Source of the DNA: Adiantum capillus-veneris
Taxonomy: Eukaryota > Streptophyta > Polypodiopsida > Polypodiales > Pteridaceae
Direction: 5' to 3'
NCBI GenBank assembly: GCA_014529385.2
Contig: CM043962.1
Span: 91,318,680-91,382,679 of the forward strand
DNA length: 64,000 bases
In this document: piece after piece, positions 26,760 through 37,478 of the stretch
Layout: each line of letters begins with the position of its first letter
Numbering within the stretch: the stretch's first letter is position 1
The notes under the pieces: model-generated
The model's database searches: none
What the model was told of the DNA's origin: nothing
What the model saw: only the letters and a program-made list of their open reading frames with translations
Translations under genes and position numbers: made by a program

Positions 26760-27157
26760 TTCCTCTTAAGCTTCATCCACAACCTGTTATCATTTAATCT
26801 TTCTCTACTTTGTTGTATGTATTTTTTCTAGCAAATCATTGGTTAGTGGCAAATGGTACTTTGTTAAGTAGCATCCACTAATCCAATTAGCCATTGGTTC
26901 ACCATCTAAAGTGGACAATTCAATTGCTCCACTTGGAGATACATCTTCAATGACAAACGGTCCATTTTCCTTTTCTTGAATTTAGGAATGTGTTGCTTAA
27001 GGGAATAAACTAAAACTAGGTCCCCTCTTTTGAAGATTTTTGTGATTAGATGTGAATCAAAAAACTGTCTTTGCTTCTTTTTTTGTGCATAGATGTGAGC
27101 TACAGCTGTTAGCCTTTGTTCAATGAGATTTTCTAAATCTTCAAGCCTCTCTGACAA
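26760..27157 (-). pseudogene. Integrase C-terminal region, element B (frameshifted)
   Basis: MSERLEDLENLIEQRLTAVA and IFKRGDLVLVY are typical of the region after the integrase core. A one-base frameshift at about 26945 moves the frame to NGPFVIEDVSPSGAIELSTL and DGEPMANWISG, the usual end of integrase in this group. No chromodomain is present. Confidence 0.75.
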
Positions 27158-27331
27158 TTCATGTCCTGTCTACTCAAGATCTTTAGCTACCTCTAGTGTT
27201 GGCAATAGAAATTCCATCAGTAGTATGGCATCAAGACCATAAACAAGGTTAAAGGGTGTAGCATGTAAATCTGTCTTGAATGAAACTCTATAAGCCCATA
27301 GAGCAGCATGTAGATTCATTTCCCAATCAGT

Positions 27332-27775
27332 TCATCGTGAACTAACCACTTTAGTCAATACCGAGCTAAGAATTTTATTCATGTGCTTAGCTTGTCCATT
27401 CGCTTGTGGATGATATGGAGCAGATTTGTTATGGATTACCATAAATTCATTCAGTAGATACTCAATTACCTCATTGAGGAAATGAGCTCCCCTATATTCA
27501 CTGACAATTTCTATTGAAAGTCCATATCTTGTGAATACTTTCTCATATAAGAATGCGATTGTGGTTCTAGCATCATTCTTCCTAGTTGCCTTAGCCTCTG
27601 TCCACTTGGTCAAATAGTCCGTAGCTACAATGATATATTGAGCTTGAGTTTTATAAGCAGGTGGTTGTATTGGTCCCACCAAATTTATGCCCCATTTTGC
27701 AAAAGCTCTAGCCCCCATCATTGGTCTTAATGGCATGCTATCTACCCTTGTTGGCATTTTTGCTCGTTGTGGCAT
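27332..27775 (-). pseudogene. Integrase catalytic core, element B
   Basis: WGINLVGPIQPP and VATDYLTKWTEA carry the first catalytic Asp, and IVSEYRGAHF is the second-Asp region in altered form. PQANGQAKHMNK has Lys where the catalytic Glu of the DDE triad is expected. Two of three active-site regions are therefore changed, so this integrase should not join DNA ends. Confidence 0.85.
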
Positions 27776-28188
27776 GCATCACATTTTGGAACATATTCTT
27801 TAGCATTTGTAAAAAGTGTTGACCACCATATACTTGCCATTAAAATTGCTCTAGAAGTGGTTTCACTAGAAAAGTGACCTCCAGCTAATCCAGCACGTGC
27901 TTGTTCTAGAATGGATATATATTTATCTTCATTTGCACAGAGACGCAAATGTTGATCCTTTCCACTCCTATATAATTCGTTTCTAATAAGAGCATTGTCT
28001 CCTGCTTCAGTTTCAATAGCTCTTTGGTGGCGTTTACTCATATCCTCAGTTCTGCTTGATAAGTAAGTAACTATATAGTTACTCCACTTAGGAACGAATG
28101 AAATTTGAAATAATGTCACATGAGGTACGGGTGTTTGTTTTTGGCATTGAAGACAGTCTTTTACAAATGAGTGAACATCACTCCTCAT
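27742..28188 (-). pseudogene. Integrase zinc-binding domain, element B
   Basis: LAGGHFSSETTSRAIL supplies the first part of the HHCC site and CDACHNEQKCQQG supplies C-X2-C. The following core is in another frame, overlapping by about 34 bases. Confidence 0.75.
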
Positions 28189-28439
28189 GGTTGGCCAAAA
28201 AGGATCCGTTGCATAGTTTGGTCTTTCGCAAAGTGAAGTTCTACTATGGTAATGTGAGCTTGATTTAGGTATTGGGTTTTCTCCTCAGGATTAATACACA
28301 AAAGAAATATTCATCCCGATTTATTTTGTATAGCCTCCCAGCTAGTAATTGATACACAACCAATTGCTCAATTAATCCTGATGTAATAGGAAGTGATATT
28401 TAAGAATCCACTTGAGCTATAGTCATTAATGAAACCATG

Positions 28440-29108
28440 TTTTCTGATCAACGGGGTATCATTTCCACGGAGAACAAATATGCATCTAATAGATCATATT
28501 CTACTCCTTTTGGTGGTTCTCCTGAAACAATCCTTGATAAATGATCTACTCTTTGGTGAGTTGTGTCTTTTTTTGCAACTACAACGAAATTAAATTCCAA
28601 AAGAATGATGAACCATGTTCTTCATGTGTTGCATGTCTTGTTAACCAAATACAATAAAGCTTGGTGGTCCACAAAGAACATGAATTTGTTGGCTTATAGG
28701 TAATGTCTATAGTTCTTTATGGCATAGATCATCCCTAATCCTTCTCTTTCGCTGGTTGTATAGTTTTTTATGTCACATTCAGCTTTCTACTAGCATAGGA
28801 AACGAGAAAATTGATATTTATGTCCTCTGGTTGAGCTAATACATACACCCAATGGCAAAATTGAAAGCATCAACATGTACATGGAATATCTTATTCCAAT
28901 CTGGTGCTTTTAATATTGGGATTGTAGTGAGATCTAGCTCAAGCTTCATGAAGGTTTCTTCACACTCATCAGTCCATACAAAGAGTGTAATCAAGATAAC
29001 ATACATATAAATGAATCGTCTATAGTATCCACAATGTCCCATGAAAGCCTGAACCCCTTTGACTATTGTTGGTCTTGGCAATTTAGCAATAACATGACTT
29101 TTCTCCAT
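28440..29108 (-). pseudogene. RT connection and RNase H, element B
   Basis: FMGHCGYYRRFI and WTDECEETFMKLELDLTTIP are the connection region of gypsy RT. HVHVDAFNFAIGCMY is the first RNase H strand, with HVDAF in place of the usual CDAS motif. Further left, in other frames, FVDHQALLYLVNK and LLEFNFVVV are later RNase H strands. Several stops break the domain. Confidence 0.75.
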
Positions 29109-29189
29109 ATCAATCGCTATTCCGTTTTAAGACACTATATGTCCAAGAATTGTTCCTTGTCTGGCCATAAATGTGCACTTTTCAAGATC

Positions 29190-29884
29190 TCAGTAAATCC
29201 TATAAAGTTTACATTTTCCGAAGACCTTTTTAAGATATTCAAAATGATCAGCACGGATTGACGAATATACACACAAATCATCCATATATACTTCCAAGAA
29301 ATTTCTAAGATATTCTTTGAAAGCATGGCTCATCAATCTTTGGAATGTGGCAGGAGCATTAGTTAACCCAAAAGACATAACCTTATAGGCAAAAATACGC
29401 CATTCACTTGCAAAGGCAGTTTTATGCTGATCTTTAGGATCGACCAAAAGTTGATTGTACCCCAAAAAGCTGTCTAAAAATCTATAAGATTCTTTTCTTG
29501 CAGTCGTTCTAAAACATGCTTGGTGATTGGAAGAGGGTAGTTATCTCTAATGGTGTCTTCATTCACTTTTTTGAGATTGACACATACTCTTAATTTTCCA
29601 TTTTTCTTGGGTACCACCACAATTGGAGACACCCAATCTGTGTGTTCGATTTCATAAATGAATTCGGATTCCTTGAGCTTTTCTATCTCTTCTTTGATCT
29701 TTTTGGCAAATGTTTCATTATAAGTATATGGCCATTGTCTACTTGGTTTTGCATCATCTCTCATAGCTATGATATGTTGACAAATTTCTGGATCAACACC
29801 CATGAGATCTTTATAAGACCAAGCAAAGATATCTCGGTATTCTTTCAGTAAGCTTAGCAAAAGATCTTTTTCTTCTTCAGTCAA
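29190..29884 (-). pseudogene. Reverse transcriptase, element B
   Basis: Two frames cover the domain. 29474-29884 has WVSPIVVVPKKNGKLRVCVN and NYPLPI. 29190-29465 has MGYNQLLVDPKDQHKTAF, FGLTNAPATFQRLM and the catalytic YMDD (LEVYMDDLCVYS). The sequence is typical of the non-chromovirus plant Ty3/gypsy branch. The break at about 29470 is a short frameshift. Confidence 0.9.
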
Positions 29885-29974
29885 GTTGTTTGCAATGTAG
29901 GCAGGTCTGGGTTCTTCTCCTGGTTCGATTAAATCTACTTTCTTTGTATTTTCAGGTCCTTCATATGACTCACC

Positions 29975-30736
29975 TCAGTTTTTTAGCTCCCTTACGGGTT
30001 GTTCCACTACGATCTTTTGGTCTTGGAGAGTATATTTTTTGTAATGGGATGGAACACTCATTCCATCTTTATTCTCTTCCTCGGTTGTTTCCATTTCAAT
30101 TATATACACCTCCTTTAGAGTTTTCTTCAACTCTTGATATTTTTTCTTTTGTTCAACTTGTGTCATGGATGATTCATCATCCTGGTGCTTAGGTTTTGAT
30201 TGAGTTTCCTTTTTCATCTTCCTTGGTGTTTTTTTATCTAGCTTGCTTGTTATTTGAAAGATATCTACCCGTGATTTTGTCTTTGAAACAATCATGTGCA
30301 TCTATTGGCATCATCAGAAATTGTGTTCTGCTAGGAACTGATGGCATATGTCTAGATTTTAATCTTTTGTTTCTCTTTTCCTTCTATACCATTTCTGTCT
30401 TCTTGGTTTTTGATTTGGGAAGTCAAAAAACTTTTCCTCTCATCCTTTTAGGAGTAGTTGGGCTCTCACATATTCTATTTCGGATCCAGAATCATCGGAT
30501 GTAGCTGAATGTTCTTCAAAATCATCAGTAGCATCATAATAGAGGTCTGAAAAGAATTGTTGAGCTTTCAGTGACTCCTTGGGTTCTTGAGCTTCATCTT
30601 CAATTTGAATGGTTGAGATCATTTGTATGGGAATTATGTCATAACCATCCTCATTGCAAAATTGAGTAGGCATAGACGTATTCACAAACACATCCATTGT
30701 TGCCAAAAATTGAGTCCATTCAAATGGATCAAACAA
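29975..30736 (-). pseudogene. Linker between protease and RT, element B
   Basis: Acidic and Lys-rich minus-strand frames (29975-30301, 30440-30736) without known motifs. They probably form part of the polyprotein between PR and RT. Confidence 0.5.
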
Positions 30737-30802
30737 ATGCTGCGGAAAGGGTTCATGTATATATGCATCATCCGTGAAATCCCTTTCTAAGATACATTCT
30801 TC

Positions 30803-31290
30803 TCATTTTAAACTCCTGTTTTGTGAAGCTCTCCACATCCAAATAGGTTTCTCTTTGTTTAACCAAGATGGAAGCTTTGAGTCAGTTGAAGAGACTGAGC
30901 CAAATTCTTGAATGGGTGTTTTCATTACATCTCTATAACTGCAATCTTTCAAATTAACCCTTGTGATTGATCCCACATACTTTAAGTACACGTAATTGTT
31001 TCCCCAATCTTGAATGAGTTGTACTTGCCGCATGAATGTCCTTCCCAAGATGATTTCATAATTAAGTTTCTTCCCAAAGTCCACTATCACAAAAGTATGT
31101 TGATAATCAATTCCACAGGAACTAACTATCACTTTTTCAAGTAGTCCTAGAGGTTTTTCTATGTGTCCATCCACCAATTGTAATTTCATTCAAATTTTTC
31201 TAATGTCTGGTTTTCCCATTATTCTCATACTGCTTTTGTGGCTATGGCTATGCTTGCCCATTGTCCAGTATTGCCATGGTTTCTATATCA
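30803..31290 (-). pseudogene. Aspartic protease, element B
   Basis: KLQLVDGHIEKPLGLLEKVI, HTFVIVDFGKK and EIILGRTFMRQ match the flap and C-terminal ILGR strand of Ty3/gypsy proteases. The catalytic loop, in a shifted frame at about 31257-31265, reads AILDNGQA, that is D-N-G rather than D-S/T-G. Confidence 0.7.
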
Positions 31291-31492
31291 TGATATCTCA
31301 CCGGAAGGGTTGTGTTTCCTTCTTCACCCTCGTAGTATTCTCCGACTTTGTCCATAGGGATGGATTTAATCTCCTTGTTATCCATGTTTCAATTTACCCA
31401 AATTCATGTTTCAATTTATCCAATTTTTTTGCGATTGGCCCTGTTATCTCCACTTTCTCTAGAGTTTTCTGTAAATCATTCCATAAATATGG

Positions 31493-32120
31493 TCAGATTT
31501 TTAACAGTTCTCCCAAGGTAAGAGTACATTGAATGGGTGTTGCCATGATTGAATGGATGTTCTCTACCTCTACAGTCTGTCTTGCTCTTTTTACTTGAGT
31601 GGTTTTGCACACTATGGACTCATCTTCGTTGTCTCCCAAGCAAGAGGGTAGTGTTTTTAAAGTCAATGGCTTAGACAATCCTAATGATTCAGGACCGTAA
31701 TCCCCATACAAGGATTGTATATCCCCGTCCATATGAGGAGGTGAATTGTCTAACCAAACTTCCTCTATAGGAACTGATTTCAAAATTATGCTCCCATCAT
31801 TAATCTCTCTCACTTTTTCTCATAAATGTTCTGGGTCAGTCTTCTTCCACAAATGGAATTCTATCTAAAGCATCTTCACTGTCATGCACTATGAGTTCTA
31901 GCTCTTTAGTTTCACGGTGGGGTTCTACCACCACTTTGGATTTCTCTTTATTGGTTTCTACCACAAGCTCCTCAGGTTTTGCTATACTCTCAAGCTTGGA
32001 TTTTTGTTTTTCAACATTTCTTGAGTAATTCTTATTAAATTTTGATAAGCTTCAAGCTTAGCTGCTTCCATATCTGGAGAAGGATAGTTTTTTCATTTGT
32101 TTTTCATATTTTGGTGTGCT
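31493..32120 (-). pseudogene. Region between gag and protease, element B
   Basis: Minus-strand frames 31493-31813 and, above it, a Glu/Lys-rich stretch to 32120. No motifs are recognised. The TTAA at 32121 is the insertion point of the inverted-repeat element. Confidence 0.5.
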
Positions 32121-32124
32121 TTAA

Positions 32125-33464
32125 CACTAGAATGGTAACCTAACAGGACATAAAAGTGTCCTTTCAGGGTTTTGGGAAAAAATTCCAAAACCATAGTAGA
32201 TCCACTCATTTTGAAAAATCCTTTCATGAGCTTATAGTTCAATAACTACTACATATGGAAAAAATGAGAAACTTGTAATTTTTCTTATCCCTTGGTCACT
32301 ACAAGTCTCCAAAGTTGATGGACCATTGCATTTTGCCCAAAACAGCAATTTCTTACGGTTAATTGCATATAAATAAGAGTGGAGATTTTTGTAGGACATG
32401 AGATAAAATGCCCCGTTAACTTCAATGGGTTGGTGACCAAAACATGTGGTTTCTTTTACCTCACTATTTTTATTTTGGGCAAAAAAAATAGGTACAAAAA
32501 ATTTGCATTTTTGCCATTCTGCGGACCTATCATCAAAGTTTCTATAGTCATGCTCAATACAGATATTATATACATGTTTTCTTAGTTCCCTTTGGGCCTA
32601 TGGATTCAAAAGGAGCCATGGATCATGTCAAAAGGATAATGGATCTCTTACAATTGGAACCTTGGGGGCAATGATAAAGTGCTAAATACAGCAAACATGA
32701 AAAAACTGGGTTTAGCATTATGACCTCTAGAAACCCATAGAAACTACTCAATATCTAGCCAAGTTTTTAGTCTATGATTAGATATGGTCACCACCTACAA
32801 AATACACACAATTGGCCTAAGAAACTAGCAATATTCAGAAAGTTATACTTGCTACTCTAAAATGTATCGTATTCTTCAGCAAATCAAAAAACTCAACCAT
32901 CATCATATACTATGCTATATAGCATATTAGGTCCCCCAAAACTCAAGGAAGATTAGCTTTATGTTATACATTACACTTACACAATCAAAATTGAATTTGG
33001 ATATCAAGAAAGCCACCAAAAAAATCATAAAAGTTCTAATTTTGGCCAAAAAACAGGATTATGCAATTCTTGTAAATTGGTCATAACTTTCAATTTTAAC
33101 ACTTAGCTCTCCCTACAAGCATCAAAACATGTTGAGAACTATGAAGGCCTACCCTCTAGCCATCTAAACCTCACAAAAATGAAGTTTAGAGTGGTATAGT
33201 TGCCAAAAATTGAAAAAAAGCCAAAAGTAGGACCCATTTTTCCACACAGTTTAGGTTCAAAAATGTAGTGCAAGAGTAAGGTTAATGGTGAGATTGATAC
33301 TCAAAAAAAAATGCTAAGTTTTTTTCAGCTCATAAGGCAACTTTGTGGATATATAGCACCTAGAAATTCATTTTCATACTCTTCAAATAATTCAAGAAAA
33401 ATGGTCACTTAACAGGACACAAAAGTGTCCAAGGACATAAAAGTGTCCTGTTACCATTCTAGTG
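32125..33464. mobile_element. Non-autonomous DNA transposon, TTAA-flanked (piggyBac-like)
   Basis: This 1,340-bp block starts CACTAGAATGGTAAC and ends with its exact reverse complement, GTTACCATTCTAGTG. The four bases TTAA abut both ends (32121-32124, 33465-33468). Just inside are palindromic boxes GGACATAAAAGTGTCC, once at left and twice at right. The interior is AT-rich and non-coding. A TTAA target duplication is the hallmark of piggyBac transposons. A TA-targeting (mariner-type) element inserted at TTAA would look the same, so the superfamily is an inference. Removing the block and one TTAA rejoins the interrupted gag-like frame without a shift. Confidence 0.75.
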
Positions 33465-33946
33465 TTAAGACCCGCTTGGAAAGCTTCCAAGGCTGCATTG
33501 ATTGGCACAAAAATTTTGTCTACCAAAATTGATCCTCCATATTTTATTGTGGTTTCCTTGATTTCACTCTGAATTCTTGGTATAGAGTATCCTTGGTATC
33601 TAGTATGTTGTACCTCCTCAGAACTCATCATAAAAAAGTTAATGTTATAACAATCTCTAAATAGGTAAGATGGTAGATCTGTTGGACCCTTGTCCTTGAT
33701 CTTGAAGATATAGATGATCTTCATGGGTGTTAACTGCCTTGGTTTGGCATGAGAGGTCCATAAAAGATCCTTGACGACCCTATCCTCCCAACAATAGACT
33801 CCAATCCTAGGATTATAAGTGCTAAGCCGTTTCAAAGGTTTCAAATCAACTTGATTGTATTCCTCAAATTTTAAAGTCACTGGACCTTCTTTTGCTGCCA
33901 TATCCAGAATTGTTGTATTCACTTCTAACCCCCATTTGTCTATCAC
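33465..33946 (-). pseudogene. Gag-like ORF of element B, interrupted by the TTAA element
   Basis: The minus-strand frame from about 33946 encodes GVYCWEDRVVKDLLWTSHAK, IKYGGSILVDKIFVP and ALEAFQAG before running into the transposon end at 33464. I recognise no standard gag domain. The position between leader and protease is what suggests gag. Confidence 0.5.
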
Positions 33947-34016
33947 ATCAGGATTTTCAACTTTTACATACTGAGTCCCATTTTATCCATATACACTTTT
34001 CCTTGTTTGTTTGCCC

Positions 34017-34334
34017 TTATTTCCTTTCAAACTCTATGTCATGGTCATCAATGCGAATGGCATACTCTTCATTAGGATCCAAGTAAACCTGAGCTCCATG
34101 GACATTAGTCTTATAAAAGGTGAGTATGTGTTTATATCGCACTATTGTTCCAGTTTTTGGTTGAGTCGAATAGGAAGACATTTCAGATGTTGAGTCACAA
34201 TAAGTGTCTAGGATTTCTTCAAAGATAGTGCCCAATTGATCACCTTGATTCACACTCTCTTTAGTGGATACCATACTAGCGGTCTCTCCAAGTATGCCTT
34301 GATTTGCTAGTGTACGACCAGATCTAAGGTTCAT
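34017..34334 (-). pseudogene. First ORF of element B (gag N-terminal region)
   Basis: The ORF begins MNLRSGRTLANQG, a start common in gag proteins of plant Ty3/gypsy elements, and is acidic afterwards (EEILDTYCDSTSEMSSYS). It ends by frameshift or stop before the next segment. Confidence 0.55.
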
Positions 34335-34349
34335 ATAGACTTGTTAAGC

Positions 34350-35972
34350 TCTGGATAGAGTACTTATCGACGGATTGGATTGTTATCCTTTTTTTCCACT
34401 TGATTTTTACTCAGCTCCTCTCATGCTCCCAATTCTTTGCCTGCAACCTCGTTCCTGTATTTGATCCGATTGAACCCAAACCTGACCAGTGACTTTTTAG
34501 ACTTTTTTTGCCAAGTAGACACTTTGTTGTAGTCTCTGGACAAGTTTCACTGAGTTTGAACAAGATTTGTCCAAGTTACCAACTGTTTAGTGTTTGTAGA
34601 CTCAGTTTTCAAGAATCTGACTTATGTTTTATCTTTGTGATCCAAATTTCACCAAACTTGATACGAGTAGTCTACTTGATGTGCTTAACCCTGTGGTATA
34701 CTCAATTGTGCAAAAAATCTCAAATCTGAGGCAGATGTAAATAATCGTAATTATTTACGGACTTTTTAGTTTTTTTTGGCCAAGTTGATGATACGAACAG
34801 GTAAAGCAACTCAACTTAAGCTCCCTAGCAAAGTTTCACAAAGTTTGGATAAACCCTACTCAATTTGTCAATAATTTTGTGTCCGCAGACCATATTTACA
34901 AAACTGGCCACAATTTTCACAGAGATCCAACTTTTACCAAGTTTAATGTGAGTGTTCAACACAACATGCCAAAGCCTAGTACTGCCATTTGACCAAAAAC
35001 ACTTTGATTTTGGGCAAATGTAGATAATCACGATTATTTACATTTGGAAAATTTTGACATCTTTCTGGACATTTGATGCTACACACTGATGAAACACTTC
35101 AAGATAAGCCTCTGAGCCAAGCTTCACACAAATTGAAGCAAATTATCCAAGTCAGACACAATTTCTTGACAAACAGTACAAACTTCAGCTTTTTTTCAAA
35201 TTTTTGGTTTGTTTTGTGATCCAAATTGTATGAGCCTTCACAAAAGATGTTTGTAATCATGTATAGAGTCTCTGATATCAACCTTGATCAATCTGAGCCA
35301 AATGTAAATAATCACGATTATTTACTTTTGGCTTAAAATGAACAATTTTTGCATTTTTTCAATAGTGTAGTCTTTTTATGACATGTTTTAAGCCTCTGAG
35401 TCAAGTCAAAACTTAATTTCGCCTTAATTATCAAGAAAATGTAAATAGTTTTTGCCAACTCTTGAAAACTTACCTCAAATGCATCCTTATGCTTACCCAC
35501 TGGTTCATACAACTTTTATGAGCACAATCTCCAGCCGGGTTTCAGTGGTTGACAGTCTTTTGATGTTGTTTCAAGCCATAGAGCTGAAATTCTGCAACTT
35601 CACATAAACAACTCACAAATGATTCTTTTGGAGTGAGCAATGACATGAGATCCCACCTTGGATTCTACTTACCCTACTCCTAGGTTCTGCTGCAATTGGG
35701 TTGTGGAAGGTGTTCACAAATACTTGTTTTATTGTTTTTATGGTTTCTTGAGCATTGATCTTAAGACTTGTCTTGTCCATCAATCAATTTCAAAATCCCA
35801 TCCTACTAGGAACTTAGCAAGTACAATCTACTCCCAAGCTACCTCTACACAGCAAAAGACGACACTCTTAAGCTATGCAATTTTAAAGAGAAAGTTTAAC
35901 TCTAGGTGATCCTAAAGGAAGTTAAAGGACACTTACACTAGACACCCTTGTTTTCCCTAGTTTAGGTCTACT
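34350..35972 (-). other. Leader of element B
   Basis: About 1.6 kb of non-coding DNA homologous to 1-1490, with the same repeat structure and three palindromes. Its preservation in two separate copies suggests that the leader has a role, such as RNA packaging or transcription. Confidence 0.75.
34737..35325. repeat. Three periodic palindromes in the element B leader
   Basis: Sites at 34737-34758, 35020-35041 and 35304-35325 are near-palindromes of the type TAAATAATCACGATTATTTA, spaced 283 and 284 bp. They correspond to the three sites of element A. Changes cluster at the centre (CGCG to CGTA or CACG) or hit one arm position, while most arm bases are kept. Confidence 0.85.
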
Positions 35973-35973
35973 C

Positions 35974-35993
35974 GTTCCCCGGCAGCGGCGTCG
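35974..35993 (-). other. Degraded tRNA-Asp primer-binding site, element B
   Basis: The minus strand reads CCGACGCCGCTGCCGGGGAA next to the LTR border, two or three substitutions from the tRNA-Asp site of element A. Confidence 0.7.
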
Positions 35994-35995
35994 GA

Positions 35996-36225
35996 TGTGG
36001 ATGGGCTTCCTAACCTCACTCTTATCTTATTTTGCAGACATAGCAAGAACCACAAACATAATTGTCAATCCATGGGACGAAGCTGACTCGGCTAGTGCAT
36101 GGAAGCTACAAGAGGGTGTCAATCTCTTAGAGAAAAATAAATACTCGCATCTAACTCAAGCTACACTCAAATGACCTAAGTCATTAAAAGCTAGTTGCTA
36201 ATCGGCAAGCAAACGATGATCGTTG
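35996..36225 (-). mobile_element. 5' LTR of element B, inner segment
   Basis: It starts TGTGGATGGG and matches 1512-1740 of LTR A. It is cut by the copia element at the CGTTG target (36221-36225). The remainder is at 42056-42740. Confidence 0.85.
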
Positions 36226-36417
36226 TGTTGGGGTATAAAGCCCAATGTGGTCGCCCAGGTAAGTGGGCAGGCCGCCAGGTATGTACACATATTCTTTTGT
36301 AAAAACCTAATAAGAACTCACTATGCTCTACACATTACAGTAGAGCGAGTTCACCATATCGTCGTGCTCTTCTTCTCGCACTCTCTCTCGCGTCGCACTT
36401 TCGCTCGTACTCCTTCA
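36226..36417 (+). mobile_element. Copia 5' LTR (192 bp)
   Basis: TGTTGGGGTATAAAGCCC to CGTACTCCTTCA. Ends are TG and CA. It is preceded by CGTTG and followed by AC and the primer site. Confidence 0.95.
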
Positions 36418-36419
36418 AC

Positions 36420-36431
36420 TGGTATCAGAGC
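36420..36431 (+). other. Copia primer-binding site (tRNA-Met)
   Basis: TGGTATCAGAGC is the exact complement of the plant initiator tRNA-Met 3' end and lies two bases after the LTR. Confidence 0.95.
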
Positions 36432-37478
36432 TCAGATCGAGGCTCCGGGCAGCATTTGCAGGTAGCCAGAGTCACTTGCTCAGATTGGAGTGAGATTCGA
36501 CAAGTGAAGACACGGCCCCATTCGGCCATTCTGAGGTCATCTCGGCCACCGTTCGGCTTCGACAAAGATCTGCGCAGGCCATTTTCGACTACGTGGTCTC
36601 GGCGGGTGCAGATCCGACTTTGCAACTTTGGGGTTTTGGCCTACGACTGCAAGTGTTGAGGATATCTGCACTTCCAGAGTGCTGATTTGTGGCTGCCTAC
36701 ACAACGAAGGACGACTCACAGTTCTTGGAGGCGTGTCACATACGACACGGACGCATCTACACACAGATTGTAGGCGACATCCGCTAGTTCATCAGGTAGC
36801 TTGGGTTTGTTGCTTGATATTCCAGATTTCATCCTGACATTGCAGGTACTTCCACATGGGATGTATTGTCAGAGATGATGTATGTCTGTTTAGGGTTTGT
36901 TGGCTGTGAGTCACGCAACAAACAACCGCCGCAGCGGTTACAACATACAGTGGGAAATTTGTGGATGTATGACTTTGTGGGAAGTCTATGTACTGTCAGA
37001 TTTACTGCAGCCTTTGTTGAGGGTCGAGTGAGGTTTTATTGAGCTGGGGGATTCTCGAATGTTGAGATCCTTTCGGTGATATAGGTCTTGGAGCGATCCC
37101 TCGAGCACCCTTAGATAGGCAGCTAGGATGTATTGACTGTGAGTTAGACAGTTGGGATTGCATCTTTGCTTTACTTCCGTTGACGCATTGTCACAGTCTA
37201 TGCTTACAGGACACTGACAGGACAGTGAGAGACAGTACAGGTGCAGGACAGGTTTACCCACAGCTTACAGTGTTAGAGAGATAGTGGTTTTCTGAGCTGT
37301 TTTTGGTCTATTTTTGAGTACACCAGAACCATTTTACAAAGGAGACTCTGCCGAAATTTTTGCAGAATCTGAAGCTTTCTTGGTTCATTTGACAGGTTGA
37401 TATTGGTTCAGAGGTCAGTTTACAGGGGAAACTCTGCCGAATTTTTCCCAGGAAAGTAAACTACTGTGAAGCGTAGCT
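36432..37478 (+). other. Copia leader
   Basis: About 1 kb of non-coding DNA between primer site and gag. Its start matches 63704-64000, where the second copy carries an extra block of about 40 bp. Confidence 0.8.

Noticed and set aside
32379-32585. ORF inside the TTAA element as a transposase
   Set aside because: It has only 68 codons, no acidic catalytic motif and AT-rich composition; the element is best read as non-autonomous.
36226-36260. TATAAAG close to the copia LTR start as a promoter
   Set aside because: It lies only about 8 bases from the LTR end, too near the border for a normal U3 promoter; no other evidence supports a start site there.
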